Origin: Bacillota bacterium
GTDB taxonomy: Bacteria > Eremiobacterota > SpSt-956 > JAKJGF01
Reading direction: 5' to 3'
DNA length: 15,303 nt
Assembly: GCA_029555925.1 (NCBI GenBank)
Contig: JAKPQU010000539.1
Coordinates: 1-15,303 of the forward strand
Both the position numbers and the translations under genes were made by a program. Below, in pieces: positions 1 through 7,146 of the stretch (position 1 is its first letter; every line of letters begins with the position of its first letter). The notes beneath the pieces are model-generated. The model searched no databases. It was not told the DNA's origin and worked only from the letters and a program-made list of their open reading frames with translations.

Positions 1-115
1 AATCTATCTTATCTACAAAATCTTCTTTCACGAAGGATTTTATTAAATCTTCCACCATCCTGGGATGTGAAAATAATAACTTGTAGCTTCTGTCATTGAA
101 TTTATCTTTATCCAT
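1..115 (-). CDS. Rpn-family nuclease / putative transposase, N-terminus only (cut by window edge)
   Basis: Reading leftward from the ATG at 115, the frame stays open to the window edge and gives about 38 residues. They include RSYKLLFSHPRMVEDLIKSF, the typical N-terminus of Rpn/PD-(D/E)XK recombination-promoting nucleases (usual form D-x-x-YK-x-LFSHP-x-MVEDLL). The catalytic residues lie further on and are outside the window. The start is 8 bases after the stop of the preceding Rpn gene, so the two are probably cotranscribed. No strong Shine-Dalgarno sequence is visible before this ATG; only a weak GAAGAG lies about a dozen bases upstream, inside the end of the previous gene. Family assignment rests on the N-terminal signature alone. 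Whether the gene is intact cannot be judged. Confidence 0.72.
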   Translation of the reverse strand, partial: MDKDKFNDRSYKLLFSHPRMVEDLIKSFVKEDFVDKID

Positions 116-123
116 TTTTATAA

Positions 124-336
124 TTAACTCTTCATCAAATCCTTAATATTTTCCATCATAAGCCCTGTATATTTAACAACTTCTTCTAAAGATAATCCGT
201 CTTCCATCATCTTTTTTGCTACTTCCAGTTTCCCCAGTTCCTTTCCTTTCTCCATCCCTTTCTCTATCCCTTTTTCCATCCATTTATCTCTATTTTCCTT
301 TGTTATATATTCTCCAATATCACTTAGTATAGCCAT
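124..336 (-). CDS. Possible internal small Rpn protein (RpnS-like, 70 aa) translated in frame from within the Rpn gene
   Basis: Met232 of the Rpn nuclease (ATG at 336-334) is preceded by GGAGGGAG at 352-345 with an 8-base spacer. This is a far better ribosome-binding site than anything in front of the full-length start at 1029. Initiation here would give a 70-aa protein beginning MAILSDIGEYI and holding only the xEKG repeat and the C-terminal helical tail, without the nuclease core. In E. coli rpn genes, small C-terminal proteins made from internal starts are reported to inhibit the full-length toxic nuclease. The same arrangement is inferred here from the sequence alone. The alternative is that the GGAGGGAG is an accident of the LEGD codons. 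Confidence 0.5.
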   Translation of the reverse strand: MAILSDIGEYITKENRDKWMEKGIEKGMEKGKELGKLEVAKKMMEDGLSLEEVVKYTGLMMENIKDLMKS

Positions 337-1029
337 ATGCTTATCTCCCTCCAATTTCTTTATTTCTTCATAAAATATCTTCTGTTTTGCTTCATCTGTT
401 ATCTTTATTATAGCATTTATAAAATTAAAAATCTCTATTGCTTTTTCTTTACTGTATCCTTTTTCGAACAATAATCTTGCTAATTTTGTCTTGAATTTCA
501 ATCTTTTATCCTGGTTCTGACCTGATCTTATTACATATTTTACAGCAAGAACTACCAGGGCAAAAGGATTATCACTTTTCTCAAGTTCAGCATATTCTAC
601 ATCTAAGGCTTTATAAGTTCTGTATTTATAATTAAGACTGGTGCCGAAAAAATCATAATTAAATTCGGAAGGTTTGTAGTCTCTGTCAGGGTCTGTGAAT
701 ATAGTAATGGATACTATCTTTTGTTTGAATAGATCATATATACGATAGAAATATATGAACATTCTTTCCTGAAACAGTTCATCTTTATATCCCTGAACCT
801 CTATATATAAATATATCCACTGCTCAAAACCATTTTTCAGGTAAACCTTTACAAGTTTATCTGTTTTTCTTTTTGTTTCTTCAGCCTCCGGGTAAATTTT
901 CTGTAATTCACTGTCCAGGAAGGCATAACCTTTGGTATGATCTATATATTCATCAAGGTCTGCCAGGAAAAATTTAGAGAAATCTTCAAAATATTTTCTT
1001 ATGGCTTCTTTCCATACTTCGTCCTGCAT
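124..1029 (-). CDS. Rpn-family PD-(D/E)XK recombination-promoting nuclease / putative transposase
   Basis: A 301-aa protein of the Rpn (transposase_31-like, PD-(D/E)XK) family, whose characterised members are DNA endonucleases that promote RecA-independent recombination and in some cases act in phage defence. The N-terminal signature runs through KGYAFLDSELQKI (residues 33-45). The nuclease core shows Asp57-Lys58 and Glu77-Val-Gln79 (IEVQG), followed by FQERMFIYFYRIYDLF. SDNPFALV near 152-159 is also typical of the family. The C-terminus has a tandem xEKG repeat (251-262) and then a helical tail, EVAKKMMEDGLSLEEVVKYTGL, which looks like a small HTH-type element. A good promoter lies upstream, but no Shine-Dalgarno sequence sits close to the ATG at 1029. 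An internal start with a strong ribosome-binding site is annotated separately. It is followed by a second Rpn-type gene 8 bp downstream. The family assignment is strong; the biological target is unknown. Confidence 0.88.
   Translation of the reverse strand: MQDEVWKEAIRKYFEDFSKFFLADLDEYIDHTKGYAFLDSELQKIYPEAEETKRKTDKLVKVYLKNGFEQWIYLYIEVQGYKDELFQERMFIYFYRIYDLFKQKIVSITIFTDPDRDYKPSEFNYDFFGTSLNYKYRTYKALDVEYAELEKSDNPFALVVLAVKYVIRSGQNQDKRLKFKTKLARLLFEKGYSKEKAIEIFNFINAIIKITDEAKQKIFYEEIKKLEGDKHMAILSDIGEYITKENRDKWMEKGIEKGMEKGKELGKLEVAKKMMEDGLSLEEVVKYTGLMMENIKDLMKS
244..279 (-). repeat. 12-bp in-frame tandem repeat in the Rpn gene
   Basis: Three imperfect 12-base units encode MEKG-IEKG-MEKG (residues 251-262), followed by a decayed KELG unit. 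Such four-residue repeats are common near the C-terminus of Rpn-family proteins. Because the unit is a multiple of three, copy-number change would lengthen or shorten the linker before the C-terminal tail without a frameshift. Confidence 0.7.
345..352 (-). promoter_or_regulatory. Strong internal Shine-Dalgarno sequence in the Rpn gene
   Basis: GGAGGGAG on the minus strand, 8 bases before the in-frame ATG at 336. It lies inside coding sequence (codons for L-E-G-D) and is the best internal ribosome-binding site noticed in the window. Confidence 0.5.
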
Positions 1030-1084
1030 ATTATTTTGTCAGTATAAGCTCCGGTATTTTATTTTATAAGAATTTTTCGAATTC

Positions 1085-1113
1085 ATTTTATCATTCTGCC
1101 GGCAGGGAGTCAA
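1085..1113 (-). promoter_or_regulatory. Predicted sigma70-type promoter for the Rpn genes, with a palindrome in the spacer
   Basis: On the minus strand, a -35 box TTGACT (1113-1108) and a -10 box TAAAAT (1090-1085) are separated by exactly 17 bases. The bases before the -10 make an extended -10 (TGA-TAAAAT). The spacer contains the perfect 10-bp palindrome CTGCCGGCAG (1105-1096), a natural site for a dimeric regulator. The expected start of transcription is near 1078, leaving a leader of roughly 50 bases before the Rpn ATG. A second 10-bp palindrome, TAACCGGTTA (1126-1135), overlaps the stop codon of the upstream glycosyltransferase gene. The rest of the 103-bp gap shows no terminator. Confidence 0.55.
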
Positions 1114-1132
1114 TAATATGGTTGTTAACCGG

Positions 1133-3766
1133 TTACATTTTTAACTCAATTTCCACAGAACTATAAACCTTTGTTTCCCCTTCTTCTTTCAAAAGAAAAA
1201 AATCTTCCTCTTTCAGAGTAAGATGAGAACTTAAGTAAGGATCTCCTTTACTTAATATATCAACCCACTGTATGTGGAATAATTCCTGTTCTTTTCTGAA
1301 AGATTCTACTTTTTCCCTGCTATCCAGTGTGCCTCTGGTTTTACATTCATAATGATAGAGCTCCGCATAAGGAGTCCATACAATAAGATAACCCATCTGT
1401 CTTATCTTTAAACAGAGATCTGTATCATTAAAATTAAAGGCAAATTTTTCATCGAAACGTCCTGCCTCTTCGAATACTTCTTTTTTTACCATAAGGCAGG
1501 CACCTGTAACGGCACTTACATTCTGCACTGTTTTTAATCTTCCGAAATATCCTGCATCATCTTTCGGAGCATGCCTGTATAAATGTCTTGCCAGGGTTTT
1601 TTTATCTATTATAACGCCTCCATGCTGAAGGGTATTGTCGGGATAGTATAATTTCGCCCCCACTGCTCCAACTTCTTTTCTCTGAATATGTTCAATCATT
1701 CTTTCAAGCCAGTCCGGATTTATCACTTCTGTGTCATTATTTAAAAAGAGCAGAATGTCTCCTGTAGAAGATGCTGCTCCGAAATTATTGCATGCCGAAT
1801 AATTAAAAGGTTTGTCCCATTTAATGATTTTTATATTGTCTTTCTTCTTGAGTTCATCATAGAAAATAAAAGTTTCTTTTTCCGAACTTCCGTTTTCTAT
1901 GATGATTATTTCGAAGTTTTTATAAGTCGATTTATCTGTAACAGATGTGACGCACCTTTTTAAATCTTCTGCATGATCTTTCGTTGGAAGCAATATTGAG
2001 ATTTTTGGATTATCCTTGATTTTATATGTTACCTTGTAAAAACCATCGCTGTGTCCCTCTTTAACATGTCCTTCAAAGCCTGTTCTTTCCAGATGGTTTT
2101 TTAATGCTTTTATGTCATGTTCTTTATTTATGCATTTTATTCCGGAATGATATAGTATAGATGGTATATGGATTATTTCTTTCGCCTCTTCGGATGCTCT
2201 CAGGATGTAATCATAATCTGAAATATAATCACTTCCGACCTTATCAACAAGGATTTTCTTAAGGCATATATGGTTTATATAGTTAAAACTTTTCAGTGTG
2301 TCAGGACTCCAGTCAGGTTTGAAGTGAGGTGAATGGCGCCTGCCGTCTTCTAAAATAGAATCTTCGTCAGAGTATATGAAATCTGCTTTCGGATATTTAT
2401 TTATGACCTGTAGAAACTCAAAAAGTGCGAAAGGTGACAGTCTGTCTGAACTGTTAATAAATGTGACGAAAGAACCTTTACATAGGGAAAATGCTTCTTT
2501 AATGGTTTCTGCTTTCTTTATTCTTTCGTCTCTGTAATCACGTCCATCATTGATAAGAATAAGTTCCCACCGGCCATAGGTCTGTGCAATGACTGATTCT
2601 ATCATGGACGTAAGATATTCTTTTTTATTTATAAGGGCAATAACGGTTATCAGGGGAGACCAGGGGAGACATGTATCTTTCTGTTTTTCCAGTGCTTTTT
2701 TCCCCGGCTCGTTTTTTATAATCCATATGTCATAGGGATTATGTTCTAATTTGCCTGTTTTGAGATCAATTAAAGCTTCTAACTGTTCTATTTTAAATTC
2801 CAGCAATTCTTCTACTTCATTCATCGGGGCTTTCGTTTTTAAAATATCTTTTATCTGAGGCATTATGCTTTTATCCAGCCTGCTGCACAGGGTCTGAATA
2901 TTACTGTTTTCATCTCTGATTAAATAAGTCAGTTTCTGATTGATTTCTCTTTCACTATCAGCGGATAAAATGTTTATTTTATCAATAATTTCCGTAAATC
3001 TCTGAATATTCGTGTCATCAATGCCCTGAATGTATTTTACAATCCTGGGCAGTCTCGGAATAATGGATAAAATCTCCAGAATTTTTCCTACCACAGGGAT
3101 TTTGAACAATTTATTGAGTAAATATCTTTTTCTGAGCCCCAGTATTGTAACATTTTTTTCTGTACCTTCATGGGAGTATCTCAGTTGTTCAATTAACTGC
3201 TGTTTGCTCAGGTGGCCTCTCTGAAGAAGGGATAAATAAGTTTCTTTTTCCTCATGAGAAGCTTCTCTTTTCAGTATGGCATTAAAGGAGTATGTAATAA
3301 AATCTTCATAATTATACCGGAGAAAATCTGAAATGATATATTCCTTTTTATAATGGAATTCAGGATGTCTCCGAAATTTTGTCAGACATATGTTATCCAG
3401 ATTCAGTAAAGACATTTCGTCCTGAAGAGAAGGTATTATTTTTATGTGATTTTTTATCCCTTCTTCGGAATATAAGAGTTCTTCTATTATGTCTTTTTTT
3501 TTCAGAGCTCCTCTCTGAAGATCTGAAAGGTAACTGATGAAACTTTCACTGTCCGGCTCTCTTTTAAGAATTTTTCTGTACGCGTTTATAATAAAATCTC
3601 TGTCTTCAAATTCCGTAAAGTCAGATAAACAGTAAATAAAATCGGAATGTTTTATTGCTTCCGGCTCTTTTATTTCCGGATACTGCTTTTTTTTTCTCGC
3701 CACTTCTTCTTTGATTTTTTTCATTATCATATCAACATTTATTTCGGAATTATCCATGTCTGACAT
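1133..3766 (-). CDS. Large glycosyltransferase: two DUF4214 domains, coiled coil, degenerate GT2 domain, intact GT2 domain
   Basis: An 877-aa cytoplasmic enzyme expected to add sugars to a lipid-linked surface glycan. Residues 8-26 form a short basic helix (INVDMIMKKIKEEVARKK). Two DUF4214 domains follow (about 55-104 and 152-202; each has YRKILKREP- or FNAILKREA-like and LQRG motifs). An amphipathic stretch (about 211-247) could touch the membrane, and 253-345 is helical or coiled-coil. The first GT2 domain (about 370-560) keeps SVIAQTYGRWELILINDG and IYSDEDSI but has NSSD (438-441) where a DxD-type motif belongs, and a shortened nucleotide-binding part. The second GT2 domain (587-812) looks complete: ISILLPTKD, NNDTE with the metal-binding region at 677-680, TGACLMVKKEVF, and FNFNDTDLCLKIRQMGY. 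AGGAG at 3779-3775, inside the end of the upstream gene, is 8 bases before the ATG, so translation is probably coupled across the 5-bp gap. Sugar and acceptor are unknown. Confidence 0.85.
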   Translation of the reverse strand: MSDMDNSEINVDMIMKKIKEEVARKKKQYPEIKEPEAIKHSDFIYCLSDFTEFEDRDFIINAYRKILKREPDSESFISYLSDLQRGALKKKDIIEELLYSEEGIKNHIKIIPSLQDEMSLLNLDNICLTKFRRHPEFHYKKEYIISDFLRYNYEDFITYSFNAILKREASHEEKETYLSLLQRGHLSKQQLIEQLRYSHEGTEKNVTILGLRKRYLLNKLFKIPVVGKILEILSIIPRLPRIVKYIQGIDDTNIQRFTEIIDKINILSADSEREINQKLTYLIRDENSNIQTLCSRLDKSIMPQIKDILKTKAPMNEVEELLEFKIEQLEALIDLKTGKLEHNPYDIWIIKNEPGKKALEKQKDTCLPWSPLITVIALINKKEYLTSMIESVIAQTYGRWELILINDGRDYRDERIKKAETIKEAFSLCKGSFVTFINSSDRLSPFALFEFLQVINKYPKADFIYSDEDSILEDGRRHSPHFKPDWSPDTLKSFNYINHICLKKILVDKVGSDYISDYDYILRASEEAKEIIHIPSILYHSGIKCINKEHDIKALKNHLERTGFEGHVKEGHSDGFYKVTYKIKDNPKISILLPTKDHAEDLKRCVTSVTDKSTYKNFEIIIIENGSSEKETFIFYDELKKKDNIKIIKWDKPFNYSACNNFGAASSTGDILLFLNNDTEVINPDWLERMIEHIQRKEVGAVGAKLYYPDNTLQHGGVIIDKKTLARHLYRHAPKDDAGYFGRLKTVQNVSAVTGACLMVKKEVFEEAGRFDEKFAFNFNDTDLCLKIRQMGYLIVWTPYAELYHYECKTRGTLDSREKVESFRKEQELFHIQWVDILSKGDPYLSSHLTLKEEDFFLLKEEGETKVYSSVEIELKM
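2651..2670 (-). repeat. Perfect 10-bp tandem duplication inside the DUF4214/GT2 gene
   Basis: The decamer GTCTCCCCTG (minus strand) occurs twice back to back. It encodes the C-L-P-W-S-P-L linker (about residues 366-372) at the entry to the first GT2 domain. Ten bases is not a multiple of three, so gain or loss of one unit would shift the frame. Confidence 0.7.
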
Positions 3767-3771
3767 TATTC

Positions 3772-6700
3772 TTACTCCTGCTCTATTACTTTAAAATTTA
3801 TAACCCTGAACACGAGAACCCTTGGATCGCCAGGCGCATCAACGGGCTTTGCATTACATGAGAATTTTATGATATGCTTCCCCGGAGTAACAGTTATTTC
3901 TTTCCTGTAACCTGTACCTGCTGCATTTACTTGAATCATATCTGTAAATAAATCACCGGTCAGGTTTAAAGCGGAGAACCCCTGTTGACCGGTACAAACT
4001 GACATATCCAGTGTAATTTTTCTATTATTCTGTGAGGTGCTGGTAAGATATAATTCTCCTTCTGACATACACCATCTCCAGTTCATGGTAGCATCTGACT
4101 CGAAATATGAAAAGCCTTTATCCCAGGATATGATTACCGGGTGTAATGCTTCATACTGTTTCATCTGCCATTCCTGTTCAGTATATTTTTCTTTTAATTT
4201 TTTAACATATGGTTCTATGTTAAAAAATATTAATCTGTTATTATCACTTACCAGCGGGGGGACACCAAGCAGTGATGACAGTTTTGTTTCAATATCAGAA
4301 TCTATGTAACCATAACGATCTATATATATACCACCGAAGCCTGCAAAGGCAAGAATATTTAAGAATTCATCTGCAGGTTTTTGAGAAATGTTCTGCTGCC
4401 ATAGATCGCAGTCTCTTCCTTTCATAGCACCATAGCTCCATCTGAGATTTTTAGAATGAATATACCCTCTGAAATGACTGTATTCTCTCATCTTATTGAT
4501 AGCCGGCCATTCGGGATATGGTACATAGGGTAACTGGAATATCATGGCATTCTTCGATGTAGAAGCCTCTATTTTATTAATGAAATTTTTATCAGTACTA
4601 TATTCCGATTTTGTTCCGTTATAATCGGGAATAAAACCCAGGTTGGTCTGGTCCAGAATAGCTGTTACAAAAATAAAGGTTATAAATATATAAAATCCGA
4701 TTTTTTTAGCTCCTGACTTTACATGTTTTTTATAGACTTCACTCAGTAATATGGCTATTGCAAATAATGAGAAAAATGCTATGTAAACACTTATTCTGTT
4801 GTAACTTCTTATTTTAGAAAATATGAGATAATTGAAGAGTGAACCGAACCCTCCCGTAGTGGCAAGCAATACTGCCGCTATATTTAAAAAACTTAAGTGT
4901 TCTATCAACCGGTTATCTGTATGTTTATAGAATAATTGCCCGAGTAATATTAAAAAACCGATGCTTCCTATCATTCCGAGTGATGCAGTGTCGTTTTCTG
5001 TGACAAGAGGGGCAGTGGAATTATATTTATTTTTAAATTCTGCCAGAAAGTCCAATCTATGGCCTGTTTCAGGTAATAATAACTGGGTAATCTTCAGACC
5101 GTAAAGCTCTCCGTCCTCTAAATTCCGTGCTGACGCTGCTGCATTTACACCATTTTGCAGTGTATATATAATGTTGGGGCTGAGATTAAGGAATATGATA
5201 CCGGAGATAATCCCTGTTAAGATTAATGAATTCAGCAGATAATTGATTTTCCTGGAGTATATTGAATATAACAGACCTGCTGCCAGTAAGAAATAACAGG
5301 TAAAGAAAGGATGGTAGATAAAATCACAGCCTGTTAAAATACATATAATTACACAGGTAATGATTTTTTTATAATTCTCTCTGTAAAGTATTACCGGGCT
5401 GTTATATAACTCGAAAATAAGCATTACTGTCAGAGGTATTATGTAATAGGTACCGAGAAAGAAATGTCCTTCTCCGCGAAAGAAATGATATGGTAAAAAA
5501 GTAAATAAAAGACTTGCAATAACAGCAACAGGTGCGAAAATCTTAAATCTCAGGAATACATACAGAGAACTAATGGTAATAAAAATAAAAGAGAGGAGAA
5601 AATAAATATTCATAATGAAACCATAGGAGTTTGAAAAAAGAGAACATAGTTTTATGAAAAAACAATGGAGATTCAAATTCTGACAGACCATAAAATCATA
5701 TTCCTCTGAACCATAAGGAGCACCGAGGAAATTATTGGTCACATACCATCCGTTATCAATAATACCTTTGAATATAACTGCCTGAGTACTAAGACTGTCT
5801 CCGTCATATAAAAAAGGAATATTCATATCGGCTCTCCCCAGATTCATTACGGAGAACACTATTAATGAACATAAAACAGTAGCTGTTATGTAAGGAAAAA
5901 GGCCTGAAATATAACCATTTATGTTTTTCTTTACTGTCTCGCCGGACTTTTCTTCTCTTAAATCTATGGAACAATTTTTTTCTCTGTTTATTAATATGTT
6001 TTCATATTTCTTTTTTATTACTTCCCAGGCATAATGTTCTTTAACAAATTTTTCACTCTTTGATGCAATATTTTTGTTCTTTAATAAATATTCAATACAG
6101 GCTTTGAATTCATCATAGTCTCTGTACCAGAGACCGCCGTTGCTCCTTCTGCACTGTTCAACAAGAACATTACATTTTTCCGTTACAAGAACAGGCCTGT
6201 TCAGACTCCATGCTTCAAGTAAAACTATGGAAAGACTTTCATGGGGAGAAGGGTTTATCAAAAATTCACATCCTTTTATGGCATCGAATTTTGTTTTTTC
6301 ATCTATAAAACCTGGTGCTATAATATCAGGATTTTCAGGAATATTCATAACTGATTTCCCTGCGAGAACAAGTTTTATATCATGGGATTCTTCTTTTTTA
6401 TATCTTATGAAATAATCGAATAATTCTTTACAGCCTTTACTTTCTTCTATCCTTCCTATATAGAGCATATAGGGAGAGTCAATCCCGTATTTTTCTCTGA
6501 ACCTCTGTTCCGAAATATCTTCAGGAGTGTCAACTCCCACGCCTGCAATCTCCCCATTAAAGGTTACGGAAGGAAATCTTTTTTCCAGAAATGTTTTTTC
6601 TTCTGAAGTATTGAATATAAAAGCACGGGGCTTTTTAAAGAATTCATCCCATATGGGTAGATAAATAGGCCATTCGTCATGAGCCGTAGGCACAAGATAA

Positions 6701-7146
6701 GCCTTTCCCGCTACCTGAGGTAACCCGTAATAGGTAGTGCAGTAAAGATAGGTGAAAAATATAAAGCCGTCATAATTATCTTTATTTGTTTTTATATAGT
6801 TCAATAAATCTGTGCTTACGGGACCCTGAAGTTTCATCCACTTTTCACATTCTTCTCCCGTGACAGAGGCTATGTTATGGCGAATATATTCGGAATAAGT
6901 GTCGAATTCTTCTTTTACTCTCTGACTGTCTGTGTGGAATCTTCTTACCGGCACTCCGTCAATGTTTTCCACTCCTTCAGGATAATAATCTGCCCATGTA
7001 ATATAGTCTACCGCACAGGTTGTAAGTATTTCTACATCCCACAGTTCCTTCATCTTGGCTGCCATAGTTAAACAGTGGGCTTCTGCTCCGCCGTTTACTT
7101 CTCTGCCGCATCTCTGAACAATAAAGGCAATTTTTTGTTTATCCAT
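3772..7146 (-). CDS. Fusion of a GT4 glycosyltransferase with a polytopic GT-C-like membrane protein and C-terminal beta-sandwich
   Basis: A 1124-aa protein in three parts. Residues 1-385 are a GT-B fold GT4 enzyme: the N-terminal loop VNGGAEAH, YIGRIEESKG (229-238), and the family E-x7-E motif as PHESLSIVLLEAW (Glu303, Glu311). Residues 410-835 are membrane-embedded with about ten hydrophobic segments (near 413-434, 510-532, 536-553, 563-580, 594-632, 637-660, 722-740, 750-770, 785-803, 815-832). The first large loop has YDGDSL with Asp448 and Asp450, the place where GT-C enzymes carry catalytic acids; LGAPYGSEEYDF and FLPYHFFRGEGH follow. From 865 there is an extracytoplasmic domain with FQLPYVPYPEWP and WSYGAMKGRDCDLWQ, ending in a beta-rich module (about 1005-1124, APGDPRVLVFRV). 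The GT4 half would work on the cytoplasmic side and the rest on the outer side of the membrane. The ATG abuts the upstream stop (TAAATG), with GGAG at 7156-7153 six bases before it. The GT-C part is assigned by resemblance only. Confidence 0.83.
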   Translation of the reverse strand: MDKQKIAFIVQRCGREVNGGAEAHCLTMAAKMKELWDVEILTTCAVDYITWADYYPEGVENIDGVPVRRFHTDSQRVKEEFDTYSEYIRHNIASVTGEECEKWMKLQGPVSTDLLNYIKTNKDNYDGFIFFTYLYCTTYYGLPQVAGKAYLVPTAHDEWPIYLPIWDEFFKKPRAFIFNTSEEKTFLEKRFPSVTFNGEIAGVGVDTPEDISEQRFREKYGIDSPYMLYIGRIEESKGCKELFDYFIRYKKEESHDIKLVLAGKSVMNIPENPDIIAPGFIDEKTKFDAIKGCEFLINPSPHESLSIVLLEAWSLNRPVLVTEKCNVLVEQCRRSNGGLWYRDYDEFKACIEYLLKNKNIASKSEKFVKEHYAWEVIKKKYENILINREKNCSIDLREEKSGETVKKNINGYISGLFPYITATVLCSLIVFSVMNLGRADMNIPFLYDGDSLSTQAVIFKGIIDNGWYVTNNFLGAPYGSEEYDFMVCQNLNLHCFFIKLCSLFSNSYGFIMNIYFLLSFIFITISSLYVFLRFKIFAPVAVIASLLFTFLPYHFFRGEGHFFLGTYYIIPLTVMLIFELYNSPVILYRENYKKIITCVIICILTGCDFIYHPFFTCYFLLAAGLLYSIYSRKINYLLNSLILTGIISGIIFLNLSPNIIYTLQNGVNAAASARNLEDGELYGLKITQLLLPETGHRLDFLAEFKNKYNSTAPLVTENDTASLGMIGSIGFLILLGQLFYKHTDNRLIEHLSFLNIAAVLLATTGGFGSLFNYLIFSKIRSYNRISVYIAFFSLFAIAILLSEVYKKHVKSGAKKIGFYIFITFIFVTAILDQTNLGFIPDYNGTKSEYSTDKNFINKIEASTSKNAMIFQLPYVPYPEWPAINKMREYSHFRGYIHSKNLRWSYGAMKGRDCDLWQQNISQKPADEFLNILAFAGFGGIYIDRYGYIDSDIETKLSSLLGVPPLVSDNNRLIFFNIEPYVKKLKEKYTEQEWQMKQYEALHPVIISWDKGFSYFESDATMNWRWCMSEGELYLTSTSQNNRKITLDMSVCTGQQGFSALNLTGDLFTDMIQVNAAGTGYRKEITVTPGKHIIKFSCNAKPVDAPGDPRVLVFRVINFKVIEQE

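Noticed and set aside
1126..1135. Palindrome TAACCGGTTA at the end of the DUF4214/GT2 gene as a terminator
   Set aside because: Only five base pairs with no loop and no following U-run.
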